64,000 bases of DNA from Leptospiraceae bacterium (GCA_024233875.1 JACKPB010000008.1:89501-153500), one strand, 5' to 3'; positions 18,953 through 28,728 are shown, counted from the first letter of the stretch. Notes: generated by a model not told the origin, from the letters alone. Made by a program: numbers and translations.

Positions 18953-20743
18953 ATGAAAAAGAAAGCAAATCAATCAAAGTCCACAGAGGATTTTATTAAG
19001 GCATGGACACAGGGCCCTTTCCCGAAAGAAGTCCAAAAAGAAGCCAATTCAGTTTTGGAAACTTTCCTAAAAGGAGAGTCCAACAGTGAAGTAGAAGCAT
19101 ACACCATTCCCCTCGAGTTTGGAACAGGAGGGATTCGTGGAGTCCTCGGAAATGGAATCGGCAGGATGAACGTTTACACTGTCGGTCGGGCAGCCCTCGG
19201 ATTGAGTAGATTCCTCGCATCAAAATATAAAAAATCCACAATGGTAATAGCCTATGACTCCAGACGCAAATCCAAAGAATTTGCAGAGGTCACAGCGGGG
19301 ATAGCAGCACTCCATGGAATCAAAGTAAAAGTATTTCCGGCTGTAACACCGACTCCTCTACTCTCCTATGCCATCAGACACTACAAAGCTCAGGGGGGTG
19401 TGGTGATCACTGCATCTCACAATCCACCTCAATACAATGGATTCAAAGCCTATCTGGAAGATGGAGGCCAACTGGTTCCACCGGATGATGCTAAAATCAT
19501 CAAAGCGATAAACGACGTCACCGATTGGAATGATGTCCAACTACTCAAGACAACCGACCCTATTTATAAAAAATTTGTCTCACCTGTGGAAAAAACAGTT
19601 TTTGAAACTTATAAGAAGAAAGTTTTCTCTTCACCCATCTACAATAAAAAACTTTCCAAAAAAGATAGAGAATCGCTTAGAATCGTCTACTCACCACTTC
19701 ATGGCACCGGTGGGGTCTATATGAAGGATCTCTTACAATCAGCAGGATACAAAAATGTCTTCCTCGTACCCGAGCAGGAAAAACCAAACGGTGAATTTCC
19801 TACTGTAAAGTATCCGAATCCGGAAGAAAAAGAAGCCCTTGTTCTCTGTGAAAAGACTTCCAGAGAAAAGAAAGCATCGATTTTCATAGCCACAGATCCG
19901 GATGCCGATCGATTGGGGATAGGTCTGAGAGATGAGAATGACAACTTTCAACTCCTCAATGGAAATCAGGTGGGAAGCATTCTCTGTGCCTATCTGTCTG
20001 AAAAAGTAAGAGCAGCAGGAAAATCAGAATTCAACTATCATATTTTCAAAACAATTGTGACTACCGATCTTCAGCTGAGCATAGCACAAAAGAATAAAAT
20101 CAAAATCAAAGATGTTCTCACCGGATTCAAATACATAGCCAATGCGATGAATCAGATTCAGAAAAATCCCAAAAACAAATTCTTATTCGGTGGGGAAGAA
20201 TCCTATGGCTACCTACCTTTAGATTTTGTACGGGATAAAGATTCTCTTTCATCCGCGCTTCTTGTCCTCGAAGTTCTGGCTGAGAAAAAAGATCTTCTTG
20301 CATATCTGGATGAAATTTATCTCAAATATGGTCTCTACCTGGAATCTCTCAAATCCATCAGCCTGGAAGGAGAAGCCGGAAAACTAAAAATCAAAAACAG
20401 CCTCGAGTCCCTAAGAAAATCGAATTTAGTCGGAAAATCCATTGGGAAAAGAAAAGTCATAGCTGTTTTGGATTACAAGAATAAAGAAGCCAAAGGGGAA
20501 GCTAAGAAAACAGCATTCTCCGGTCTCCCTTCTTCTGATGTTATCCAACTCATTTTGTCCGGAAACGGAAAGCTTACGATAAGACCTTCAGGAACCGAGC
20601 CAAAGGTGAAGCTTTACTCTTCCTTTGAATCTTTAAAGTCCCCTGGATCAAGAGAAGAAATTCCCGGATTGAAAGAAAGTCTGAAGTCAGAAATACTTGA
20701 AGCGGAGAGTCAGTTTGTAAAAATGGCTGGATTAGATGGCTAA
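18953..20743 (+). CDS. alpha-D-phosphohexomutase (phosphoglucomutase/phosphomannomutase)
   Basis: I choose ATG 18953, seven bases after GGAG; a TTG at 18941 in frame overlaps that ribosome site. 596 residues, the length of PgcA-type phosphoglucomutases. The phosphoserine loop is ITASHNPPQYNG (S155), the metal loop DPDADRLGIG, the sugar-binding loop GGEESYGYLP and the phosphate-binding loop RPSGTEPKVK. It interconverts hexose 1- and 6-phosphates; whether glucose, mannose or both cannot be told from these motifs. First gene of an overlapping operon with argD and leuB; the operon start overlaps the next gene by 8 bases. Confidence 0.93.
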   Translation: MKKKANQSKSTEDFIKAWTQGPFPKEVQKEANSVLETFLKGESNSEVEAYTIPLEFGTGGIRGVLGNGIGRMNVYTVGRAALGLSRFLASKYKKSTMVIAYDSRRKSKEFAEVTAGIAALHGIKVKVFPAVTPTPLLSYAIRHYKAQGGVVITASHNPPQYNGFKAYLEDGGQLVPPDDAKIIKAINDVTDWNDVQLLKTTDPIYKKFVSPVEKTVFETYKKKVFSSPIYNKKLSKKDRESLRIVYSPLHGTGGVYMKDLLQSAGYKNVFLVPEQEKPNGEFPTVKYPNPEEKEALVLCEKTSREKKASIFIATDPDADRLGIGLRDENDNFQLLNGNQVGSILCAYLSEKVRAAGKSEFNYHIFKTIVTTDLQLSIAQKNKIKIKDVLTGFKYIANAMNQIQKNPKNKFLFGGEESYGYLPLDFVRDKDSLSSALLVLEVLAEKKDLLAYLDEIYLKYGLYLESLKSISLEGEAGKLKIKNSLESLRKSNLVGKSIGKRKVIAVLDYKNKEAKGEAKKTAFSGLPSSDVIQLILSGNGKLTIRPSGTEPKVKLYSSFESLKSPGSREEIPGLKESLKSEILEAESQFVKMAGLDG

Positions 20744-21965
20744 TTCAATTACTAAAACCAAGTTTCAAGAAATCAAAGAAAAGACTGAAAAGTTCATAGT
20801 AGGAAACTATTCCCGACATGAGATCTCATTTGAGTATGGTGTCGGTGAGTATTTGTTTGATTCAGAAGGAAAGCAATACCTCGATTTCCAGTCGGGTATT
20901 GCTGTGACCAACCTGGGTCATTCCGAAGCAGACATCATAGCAGCACTTCAGGAACAAGCAGACAAACTATTCCACACATCCAACCTCTTTTATTCCAAAG
21001 AGCAGGCTGAATTGGCTGAGACTCTAATTGCTCACAGCTTTCCGGGAAAAGTATTCTTTTGCAATTCAGGAACTGAAGCCAATGAAGCCGCTTTCAAACT
21101 CGCCAGAAAACACTCAGTTAAAAAAGGGATTTCCAATCCCATTATTTTGGCTCTCAAAGGAAGTTTTCACGGGAGATCCACCGGAGCTATGAGTATGACC
21201 GGTCAGGAAAAAGTCAGACAGGGTTTTGGAGATCTGGTCTCCGGTTTCCATTTCATTCAAGAAAATGATATTGAAGATTTAGAAAAAGCATTTTCAAAGC
21301 ATTCCGGACACATTGCCGGGATGATCGTCGAGCCAATTTTGGGAGAATTCGGAGTCTTGCCTATTCGGGAAGAATTCCTCAAAAGAGCGAGAGAATTGAC
21401 TGCTTCCGAAGGGGCCCCTCTCATATTTGATGAAATTCAAACAGGTATGGGAAGAACAGGAAAGCTATTTTGTTTTCAGCACTATTCCTTCACTCCGGAC
21501 ATCATGACCCTCGCCAAAGGTTTGGGTTCCGGGTTCCCCATGGGAGCTGTGATCATAGGTGAAAAGTTTTCCAACGTTTTGGAACCGGGATCCCACGGAA
21601 CCACCTTCGGAGGAAACCACCTCGCTGCCAAGATTGGATATGAAACAATCCGGGTATTGAAAACCAGGGATATTCTTAATAATGTGCCTGCACTTTCAGA
21701 GTTTTTCTTCAAACGATTGAAAATGCTTCAATTGAAATTTCCCGAAACCATCAGGGAAGTCAGGGGGATCGGTCTTCACATCGGAGTGGAGCTTACCATC
21801 CCGGTGAAGTCAATCATCAAAAAATGTCTGGAAAATGGTCTGATTCTGAATGGTACCAACGAAAAAGTGATCAGAATTCTACCTCCTCTGAACATTGGAA
21901 TTGAGAGGATAGATGAAGCTGTCAGTATCATTGAAAAAGTATTTGAGGGAGAAAATTTAAAATGA
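20736..21965 (+). CDS. argD: acetylornithine/ornithine-type aminotransferase
   Basis: 409 residues, class III PLP aminotransferase. Phosphate-binding NSGTEANEAAFKLARK (110-125), LKGSFHGRSTGAMSMTG, FDEIQTGMGRTG and the PLP lysine K261 in LAKGLGSGFPMGA are all present. The family converts N-acetylglutamate semialdehyde to N-acetylornithine in arginine synthesis; related enzymes handle ornithine or succinyl-ornithine, so ArgD is the most likely but not the only reading. Overlaps the phosphomutase by 8 bases and leuB by 4, so it is translationally coupled. Confidence 0.9.
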   Translation: MANSITKTKFQEIKEKTEKFIVGNYSRHEISFEYGVGEYLFDSEGKQYLDFQSGIAVTNLGHSEADIIAALQEQADKLFHTSNLFYSKEQAELAETLIAHSFPGKVFFCNSGTEANEAAFKLARKHSVKKGISNPIILALKGSFHGRSTGAMSMTGQEKVRQGFGDLVSGFHFIQENDIEDLEKAFSKHSGHIAGMIVEPILGEFGVLPIREEFLKRARELTASEGAPLIFDEIQTGMGRTGKLFCFQHYSFTPDIMTLAKGLGSGFPMGAVIIGEKFSNVLEPGSHGTTFGGNHLAAKIGYETIRVLKTRDILNNVPALSEFFFKRLKMLQLKFPETIREVRGIGLHIGVELTIPVKSIIKKCLENGLILNGTNEKVIRILPPLNIGIERIDEAVSIIEKVFEGENLK

Positions 21966-23050
21966 AAAAACAAATTGCAGTACTTGCTGGAGATGGAATT
22001 GGTCCGGAGGTAATGAAAGTCACTCTTCGAATTTTAAAGACCGCTCTAAAAACAAGAGCAAATGAATTTGAATTTTCGGAAGCATTAGTGGGCGGTGCAG
22101 CAATCGATGCCACAGGCAAACCACTTCCTGAAGAAACACTGAAAATTTGTGAATCCTCCTCAGCGATTCTCTTCGGATCGGTAGGCGGTCCCAAATGGGA
22201 AAAACTTCCTCCTCAAACTCAACCCGAGCGGGGCGCCCTCCTCCCTCTCAGAAAGCATTTTGATTTGTTTGCCAACCTTCGTCCGGCAATCATCTATCCG
22301 GAATTGATTTCAGCCTCTCCTATCAAGAAAGAAGTCATTGGAGATGGTCTGGATATTCTGATTCTCAGAGAGCTCACTTCAGGCATTTACTTCGGACAAC
22401 CCAAAGGAAGAGAAGGTTCCGGGGAATCAGAATTTGCTTATGATACTATGAAGTACAATAGAAAAGAGATTGAAAGGATCACAAGAGTAGCCTTCCAATC
22501 TGCAAGAAAACGAAATAAAAAAGTCACCAGCATTGATAAAGCCAATGTCCTCACTACCTCCGTGTTTTGGAGAGAAATTGTTGAAACCCTTCATAAAAAT
22601 GAATTTTCCGATGTCGAATTGAATCATCTTTATGTAGACAATGCCGCAATGCAACTCATCGTGAAACCCGGACAATTCGATGTGATCCTCTGTGAAAATA
22701 TGTTTGGAGACATTCTTTCCGATGAGGCGTCTATTATCACAGGTTCGATAGGAATGCTGCCATCCGCGTCCTTATCCGAATCAGGTTTTGGACTCTATGA
22801 ACCCTCCGGAGGTTCCGCTCCTGATATCGCCGGAAAAGGGATCGCAAATCCGATAGCACAAATCCTATCCGCTGCTTTGATGCTTCGGTATTCATTTTCG
22901 ATGGAAGAAGAAGCAGTAAGAATTGAAAATGCAGTTCGGGAAGTTATAAAAAATGGTTTACGAACCAGAGATATAGCCGAAAAAGATTCAAAGGTAGTAG
23001 GAACCGAGGAAATGGGTTCCGAAATCGAGTCCATCCTAGCGAGGTCATAA
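21962..23050 (+). CDS. leuB: 3-isopropylmalate dehydrogenase
   Basis: 362 residues. Signature motifs LAGDGIGPEVM, GSVGGPKWE, LLPLRKHFDLFANLRP, DKANVLTTSVFWRE, YVDNAAMQLI and GLYEPSGGSAPDIAGKGIANP define LeuB rather than isocitrate dehydrogenase. It oxidises 3-isopropylmalate to the oxo acid that yields 2-oxoisocaproate, the third step specific to leucine synthesis. The ATG overlaps the argD stop (ATGA) and its own stop abuts the start of the receiver gene, so four genes share one message. Confidence 0.97.
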   Translation: MKKQIAVLAGDGIGPEVMKVTLRILKTALKTRANEFEFSEALVGGAAIDATGKPLPEETLKICESSSAILFGSVGGPKWEKLPPQTQPERGALLPLRKHFDLFANLRPAIIYPELISASPIKKEVIGDGLDILILRELTSGIYFGQPKGREGSGESEFAYDTMKYNRKEIERITRVAFQSARKRNKKVTSIDKANVLTTSVFWREIVETLHKNEFSDVELNHLYVDNAAMQLIVKPGQFDVILCENMFGDILSDEASIITGSIGMLPSASLSESGFGLYEPSGGSAPDIAGKGIANPIAQILSAALMLRYSFSMEEEAVRIENAVREVIKNGLRTRDIAEKDSKVVGTEEMGSEIESILARS

Positions 23051-23482
23051 ATGGCACAGGTTTATCAACCACAGGGAATTTCCCCAAATGGAAGACCCTA
23101 CACCGTCCTAGTTGCAGAACCATCGAAATTTCAGGCAAAACAACTCCAACAAATTCTGGAATCCGAGGGATACAAGATTTTGGCAGTAGCAGAAGATGGA
23201 AAGCAATTGATGAACCACTACAAAGAATTCAAGCAGGTGGATCTCATCATTATGGAAGTTTGTATGCCTGTCATAGATGGCTACGCTGCATTTTGGGATT
23301 TGAGAGACGCCAGTCCTATCTTGCCAAAGATTTTTTTCATCTCTGAGGAGAATTCACCCGGGGTAGTCAAGAGCCTTTTGGACAATGGAGCTGTAGACTA
23401 TTATGTCAAGCCGATCAAAAGAGAGAAGATCCTCGAAAAGATCAAGATGGCGATCGAAAAAGTCAATCCTACATTTAAATAA
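23051..23482 (+). CDS. receiver-like protein with Glu at the phosphorylation site
   Basis: 143 residues, a single CheY-like fold after an 18-residue N-terminal tail. Where receivers read VDD after strand 1 this one reads VAEPS (E23, P24), and the phospho-acceptor Asp is Glu69 (LIIMEVCMPVIDG). The switch Ser (FFISEEN) and conserved Lys-Pro (YYVKPIKR) remain. Glu can mimic aspartyl phosphate, so it may be permanently active or act as a phosphorylation-independent docking protein. The start codon directly follows the leuB stop codon, implying co-expression with leucine and arginine synthesis. No output domain. Confidence 0.88.
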   Translation: MAQVYQPQGISPNGRPYTVLVAEPSKFQAKQLQQILESEGYKILAVAEDGKQLMNHYKEFKQVDLIIMEVCMPVIDGYAAFWDLRDASPILPKIFFISEENSPGVVKSLLDNGAVDYYVKPIKREKILEKIKMAIEKVNPTFK

Positions 23483-23575
23483 ATCTTATATTGAGATTTA
23501 AAATTTAACACAAATTTTTTTTTGAATTTCATTTTTTTGGAGGAAGACAAAAGCATTATTATAATTCTGTAAACT

Positions 23576-25498
23576 ATGGAAATCTTTTACTATTCAGGTT
23601 GGATTCTGTTTCTACTTTTACTTATAAAAAATTTATTTGATAGAAACAAAACAAAAGACAGCTCATCTAAGGTCTCCAAATCCAAAGATGAAAGAAAGAT
23701 ATTCAACATGGTTTTGGATATGCTTCCTCTCAATGTATTCATCAAAGACAGTGAAGGAAAATTTCTTTTTATCAATAAAAAATCAGAAGAAACTCTCAAT
23801 GTCAACCGGTTTGACATTCTCGGAAAGACAGATTTCGACATCTTTCCGGAAGATGTCGCTTACTATCTCAGAAAAGTGGATCGCGAAGTCATCAACACCA
23901 AGACTGCCAACACACACGAAGAAAAATTAATCATCAATGGAGAGGAAAAGTACCTCTACGTTCACAAAGCACCCCTGACCACAGAAAGTTTATCCGATAC
24001 TATGCTACTCGGATTTTCGATGGACATTACCGAAAAGAAAACTATTCTTAAGGAACTAGAGGAAAAGAACTCTCTCATCGAAAAAGTAATTGATACAAGT
24101 CCCAATTTAATTTTTCTCAAGGACTACGATGGAAATTTTCTTCTGGTCAATCAAGCAGTTGCAGACATTTTCTCTAAACCCAAAGATGAGATTACAAATA
24201 AAAACAACGCCGAAGTACATCAGAACTCTGAAGAATTAAAGCACTACTCAACCGTTGATAGAGAAGTCGCAGATCTAGCAAAAACAATTTCTGTTGAAGA
24301 AACGTTTACTCTCCCATCCGGTGAAGTACTCTATTACTACACAACCAAGACACCTTTCTATAGCGGAAAGAACAAACCGGACATTCTAGCCATTTCGACA
24401 GATATCACCAAATTAAAGATGATTGAAATGGAATTGAAGGATGCTATCAAAACTTCAGAAAATGCTTCCAGAATAAAAAGTGAGTTTCTTGCAACCATCA
24501 GCCATGAGATCCGAACCCCTCTCAATGGGATCATCGGAATGTCCAGCTTGCTTCAGCAAACTGATTTGACTCCGGAACAAAAAGATATATTGAAGAATTT
24601 AAATATATCGAGTCAAAATTTACTTGTTATCATCAATGATATTCTGGATTTTTCCAGCTTTGAAAAAAATGAAATTTCTCTGGATCTCAAAAAGTTCAAT
24701 CTCAAACATTGTTTTGACGACTGCATGAACTCTTACAGAGAGAGAATAGCTTCCAAGAATCTCAAACTAAACCTCAATCTGAATATCCAAAATGAAGAAA
24801 TTCTATCTGATTCAACCAGACTCAGACAGGTAGTCAATCATTTGATTGGAAATGCAATCAAATTTACTGATAAGGGATACATTTCCATTGAATGTTTTGA
24901 AAAACCAATCAATGAACATTCATCAAAATTTACAATTGATATTTTGGATTCCGGGATAGGGATCAAAACCAATCTTATGGATCATCTTTTTCAACCTTTC
25001 TATCAGGTAGATTCTTCTAATTCCCGATCTTATTCCGGGACGGGATTGGGTCTTGCAATCTCAATGAAGATTGCAAAATCTCTGGGAGGGGATATTTTTT
25101 GTGAGAGCAAATTTGGAAAGGGAAGCAAGTTTAGTTTTACATTCGTTGCAGAGATTGAGAAACAAACCAATAATGATATACAGGCAAGCAATACATCCAA
25201 CAAATCACGACCTGTTTTCCCGGACGATTTTCCTTTAAAAATCTTACTGGCAGAAGACAACATCATCAACCAAAAAATAGTTTTTCAGCTTCTTAAAAAA
25301 ATTGGATACACTATAGACATAGTATCTAATGGTCTCGAAGTCCTGGAGATCACACACAAAAACAAATATGATTTGATATTTATGGATGTGCAGATGCCAC
25401 AAATGGATGGCCTGGTGGCTACCCGTAGATTACTGGAAAGAAAAGACATATCCTCCCTACATCATTGCCCTCACTGCCAATGCTATGGCCGGAGATAG
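23576..25498 (+). CDS. hybrid histidine kinase, receiver truncated by a one-base frameshift
   Basis: 640 residues as read. Order: one N-terminal membrane segment (IFYYSGWILFLLLLI), two PAS domains (about 45-150 and 165-280), HisKA with H310 in TISHEIRTPLNG, and HATPase_c with NHLIGNAIKFTD, DSGIGI and GTGLGLAI. A receiver domain begins at ILLAEDN and reaches its phospho-Asp D604 (FMDVQMPQMDG). After LLERK the frame runs into an unrelated tail ending at 25498, while the rest of the receiver continues one frame over to 25625. Removing one A from the AAAA run at 25441-25444 restores a complete hybrid kinase of about 682 residues. The kinase core is intact. The cause may be a real mutation or a homopolymer read error. 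Confidence 0.88.
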   Translation: MEIFYYSGWILFLLLLIKNLFDRNKTKDSSSKVSKSKDERKIFNMVLDMLPLNVFIKDSEGKFLFINKKSEETLNVNRFDILGKTDFDIFPEDVAYYLRKVDREVINTKTANTHEEKLIINGEEKYLYVHKAPLTTESLSDTMLLGFSMDITEKKTILKELEEKNSLIEKVIDTSPNLIFLKDYDGNFLLVNQAVADIFSKPKDEITNKNNAEVHQNSEELKHYSTVDREVADLAKTISVEETFTLPSGEVLYYYTTKTPFYSGKNKPDILAISTDITKLKMIEMELKDAIKTSENASRIKSEFLATISHEIRTPLNGIIGMSSLLQQTDLTPEQKDILKNLNISSQNLLVIINDILDFSSFEKNEISLDLKKFNLKHCFDDCMNSYRERIASKNLKLNLNLNIQNEEILSDSTRLRQVVNHLIGNAIKFTDKGYISIECFEKPINEHSSKFTIDILDSGIGIKTNLMDHLFQPFYQVDSSNSRSYSGTGLGLAISMKIAKSLGGDIFCESKFGKGSKFSFTFVAEIEKQTNNDIQASNTSNKSRPVFPDDFPLKILLAEDNIINQKIVFQLLKKIGYTIDIVSNGLEVLEITHKNKYDLIFMDVQMPQMDGLVATRRLLERKDISSLHHCPHCQCYGRR

Positions 25499-25625
25499 AG
25501 AAATCTGTCTGAATGCAGGTATGGATGATTACATCACAAAACCAGTAGACCTGGATATACTAAGGAAGACCATAATGGAGTTTTGTGAAAAGAAATTCAA
25601 AACCAAAATTGAATATAGAGACTGA
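25445..25625 (+). pseudogene. displaced C-terminal half of the hybrid-kinase receiver domain
   Basis: In the +1 frame the sequence reads TYPPYIIALTANAMAGDREI, then a conserved Lys-Pro in DDYITKPVDLDILRK, ending at the stop at 25625. This is the exact continuation of the receiver that breaks at 25441-25444. It has no start of its own. It ends two bases before the next gene, which supports the intact ancestral gene having ended here. Confidence 0.85.
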
Positions 25626-25627
25626 AA

Positions 25628-26446
25628 ATGTTATTAAAATTATTGGTTCGACTTTTACTTCCTCCCAAAATTTTAACAACTTATACTAAGGAAAGTATTT
25701 CGATAGCAAATCAATACTTGGTTCCGATCATCACTTTGAACTTCATTTTCGGTTTGATAGTCTTCTGGACTTATTTTGGTTTGATGTTCCTGGTTTTTAA
25801 ATTGGCATACGAAAGACAAACCCAGGACATTCTTCTGGGCTTCATCGGTTTACCTATAGTTTGTTATTTCTTCATAGGTATGGTTCGATTTTACCTTGCC
25901 TTAGTAAGAAAAGCAAAGATAAAAATAGCACTTTTCATGGTAGGCTACAAAAAGTATTTCAATATATTGATTTTGTTCTGTCTCTATTATTCAGTTTATG
26001 TATTACTAATTAAGATCATAGCAGACATTTCTGAATATGAAGGAATCATGAAGATTCGAATCATATTGGGATTCTTCGGATTCATTTGGATAGTAATACG
26101 CTTAATATTCTCACCCATTTTTGTTATAGATAAGGGTTACAATGCCAGAAGAGCTTTGAAAGCTTCTTTTTTAATGACCAGCGGAAAGACTCTAAAGACT
26201 CTAATTTTAATACTACTATCAATAACAGTCTTTCTGACCGGAGCGATTTTGTTTGCAGTTGGGATCTTTTATACTTTCGGTCTATTCATGATTGCTATGG
26301 TGATAGCTTATGATATCAATTTAAGAAATCGTTTTTCCAGAAGGAAAAAAATCATCAACGAAACTGCTGTGGAAACCAAACGGGCGCTCGAAGATTCAGC
26401 AATCTTTCAGGCGATTCCTATCTCAAAAGAGGATGAAGAAATTTAG
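25628..26446 (+). CDS. integral membrane protein, unknown function
   Basis: 272 residues with about six membrane segments and a charged C-terminal tail of about 45 residues. The segment NARRALKASFLMTSGKTLKT followed by LILILLSITVFLTGAILFAV resembles the repeat seen in the loosely defined YciC/GlpQ-membrane-domain group, where a helix with A(L)KASF precedes each hairpin; this is a weak resemblance. The ATG lies two bases after the end of the restored kinase frame, so the two were probably co-transcribed. It converges on the VWA gene with a 4-base overlap. Confidence 0.75.
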   Translation: MLLKLLVRLLLPPKILTTYTKESISIANQYLVPIITLNFIFGLIVFWTYFGLMFLVFKLAYERQTQDILLGFIGLPIVCYFFIGMVRFYLALVRKAKIKIALFMVGYKKYFNILILFCLYYSVYVLLIKIIADISEYEGIMKIRIILGFFGFIWIVIRLIFSPIFVIDKGYNARRALKASFLMTSGKTLKTLILILLSITVFLTGAILFAVGIFYTFGLFMIAMVIAYDINLRNRFSRRKKIINETAVETKRALEDSAIFQAIPISKEDEEI

Positions 26447-27633
26447 TCTCTTAATAATTTAGTGACTGCTTTTTTTAACCCATCTACACTCAAATAGTAC
26501 ATGGATATTTCATTCCAGATAGCCTCGCAGGTCCCCGAATTCCAGTACATAGGGGGATCGGGATTCAACCAAACTGCACTCTTGTAATAATCTGTGATTT
26601 TTTTCAAACTATCCATCCCGGATATATTTTTTTCGGAATCCTCATAGAGATATGAAGTGTAGTATCTACCTGTTGCACCGAACAACTCATAAGGATTCAT
26701 GGATGCATCTCCTACCATGATCAACTTTGTATCACGTGATATTTTTTTAAATAGTCGATCCAGGGTAATTCCACCTGAAAATTCTGCAAATTGATAAACC
26801 TTATTGTAAACAATATTATGAAAATAATAATAATGAAACTCTTTAAAGTGATTCATTTGATGTGCGGCTGAAAATAATTTACTCACACGTTCGGCGTGAG
26901 GTGTCATGCTTCCACCAACGTCCATAAGTAGCATCAATTTCATTTTATTTTTGCGGGATGATTTGAAAATCAATTCCGGATCGCCACCATTATCACAGGT
27001 TTTTTGAATTGTTTCTTCAAGTTGAAACTCTTTCTTTCCCTCTTTTCTGAGATCTTTCAACTTTTTGAGAGCTACTTTTAATTGTCTGACATTCAATCCT
27101 TCATCGGTTCTATACTCACGATACTTTCTTTCGGTCATCACCTCAATTCCGGTACGCATACCTGCGTTTCCGGCGATCCGAACTCCTGAGGGATTGAATC
27201 CACTATTTCCGAAAGCAGAAGTTCCACCTGTTCCTATCCAGTAGTTACCCCCATCATGCTTTTCTTTTTGTTTTTTTAATCTTTCCTCTAGCTCCTTAAA
27301 GAGCTCTTCAGGAGTTAAGTTCATGGCATTTTTTTTCTGAGCTTCACTCAAATCTTTCTTGAGGGCTCTCTCGAGCCATTGCTCCAATAAGCTTCTAAAA
27401 TCAGGATCTTCTATAGCCAGCCCTGAAAATGTAGATGCAAAAGCCTGATCATAATCATCGTAATACTTAATATCTTTAATAAAACAACTTCTGGCTATGG
27501 AGTAGATTTCTCGGAGATTAGATATACCTTTCGTCTCACTGATATGTGAGACAACCTTCAAGAAATCTAGAAGTTCAATAGTCGTGACAGGAATCTTCCT
27601 GGCCTTCATTCTAAAAAAGAAATCTATAAACAT
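26443..27633 (-). CDS. CoxE-like von Willebrand factor A domain protein
   Basis: 396 residues. The N-terminal half is helical, with a glycine-rich stretch (GTGGTSAFGNSGFNPSG) in the middle. A VWA fold starts near 230, with the metal-ion MIDAS motif DVGGSM (DxGxS) in LMLLMDVGGSMTPHAERV. The layout is that of CoxE, partner of the MoxR-type ATPase CoxD. It begins four bases after the ATPase stop. MoxR/VWA pairs act as chaperones that insert metals or assemble complexes; the client here is not identifiable because no oxidoreductase follows. Confidence 0.88.
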   Translation of the reverse strand: MFIDFFFRMKARKIPVTTIELLDFLKVVSHISETKGISNLREIYSIARSCFIKDIKYYDDYDQAFASTFSGLAIEDPDFRSLLEQWLERALKKDLSEAQKKNAMNLTPEELFKELEERLKKQKEKHDGGNYWIGTGGTSAFGNSGFNPSGVRIAGNAGMRTGIEVMTERKYREYRTDEGLNVRQLKVALKKLKDLRKEGKKEFQLEETIQKTCDNGGDPELIFKSSRKNKMKLMLLMDVGGSMTPHAERVSKLFSAAHQMNHFKEFHYYYFHNIVYNKVYQFAEFSGGITLDRLFKKISRDTKLIMVGDASMNPYELFGATGRYYTSYLYEDSEKNISGMDSLKKITDYYKSAVWLNPDPPMYWNSGTCEAIWNEISMYYLSVDGLKKAVTKLLRD

Positions 27634-27637
27634 AATC

Positions 27638-28465
27638 TCAATTCATTGTGAATCGACCCGAATAATTCTTCAGATCCTCTTCATTTTTTACCAATGCACC
27701 CAAGTATGGAATTCGATTCATGGAACCCAAATCGGCTCCCTGAGCAAGTAAAACCGACAACCAGTCCAAAAGCTCACTGGTGGAAGGCTTTTTTTTCATA
27801 TCTTCCAATCGCCTGATTTTCAAAAAAGTTGATATGGATTTTTCTAAAATCTCAGACTCAATGTCCGGGAAATGGACCCGAACTATGCTCTTCAAAAGGT
27901 CAGGTCCCGGAAACTCAATATAATGAAAAATACATCTTCTCAAAAAAGCATCAGGAAGTTCTTTTTCATTATTGGAGGTAATGATCATCAGAGGCCGGTT
28001 CTTCGCTTTGATGAACTTACCTGTTTCCACAATCACAAATTCCATCTGATCCAATTCCAGGAGTAAGTCGTTTGGAAATTCAATGTCTGCTTTATCAATT
28101 TCATCTATCAATACAATAGAAGGCTTCTCTTCTGAAAATGCCAATCCGAGGGCTCCCATTCGAATGTAATTTTCAATATTGTGAACCTTAGCGTTCATTT
28201 CTGAATCTGCAAACCTGGAATCATTCAATCGGGAGACCGCATCATAAAAATACAAGCCTTCCTTAGCCTGACTGGATGATTTGATATGCCATTTGTAAAG
28301 TGGAAGATTTTTCTTTCGGGAAAGATACTCTGCCAGCAGGGTCTTTCCGGTACCGGGCTCACCCCGCAAAAGCAGGGGGCGTCGTGTGATCTCCGCCGTA
28401 AGCAAAGATTCTTCTAATTCAGGAGGAACTACGTAATCGGTAAAATGACTGTGATGAATTTCCAT
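27638..28465 (-). CDS. MoxR/CoxD-type AAA+ ATPase
   Basis: 275 residues. Walker A GEPGTGKTLLAEYLS, Walker B IVLIDEIDKAD, sensor 1 MIITSNNEKELP and an arginine finger region FLRRCIFHYIEFP are clear. The short length and the partnership with a downstream VWA gene fit the CoxD/MoxR group of AAA+ chaperones. ATG at 28465. The 263-base gap to the divergent AsmA-like gene should hold both promoters. Confidence 0.92.
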   Translation of the reverse strand: MEIHHSHFTDYVVPPELEESLLTAEITRRPLLLRGEPGTGKTLLAEYLSRKKNLPLYKWHIKSSSQAKEGLYFYDAVSRLNDSRFADSEMNAKVHNIENYIRMGALGLAFSEEKPSIVLIDEIDKADIEFPNDLLLELDQMEFVIVETGKFIKAKNRPLMIITSNNEKELPDAFLRRCIFHYIEFPGPDLLKSIVRVHFPDIESEILEKSISTFLKIRRLEDMKKKPSTSELLDWLSVLLAQGADLGSMNRIPYLGALVKNEEDLKNYSGRFTMN

Positions 28466-28728
28466 AGAATCCAGTTTTCTATTAGAAAATATAGCTTAAA
28501 GAAGATTTTTTTCTAAAACTAGAATTTGGAAACCTATCGAAATTTAAAAAATGAAAAAAAGATTGTTTATTTGAAATGAGTTCAAAGACTAATTCTAATG
28601 TATTCTAAAGTGAAACTCTAAGTCACAATTCTATTTTCTTATTGTGTGCAGCTTTTAGTTTCCTGAGTTCTAGATTCCATGATAGAGAATTTCCATACAA
28701 TTCAAATTCATTTCGAGAGATTTTTCCC

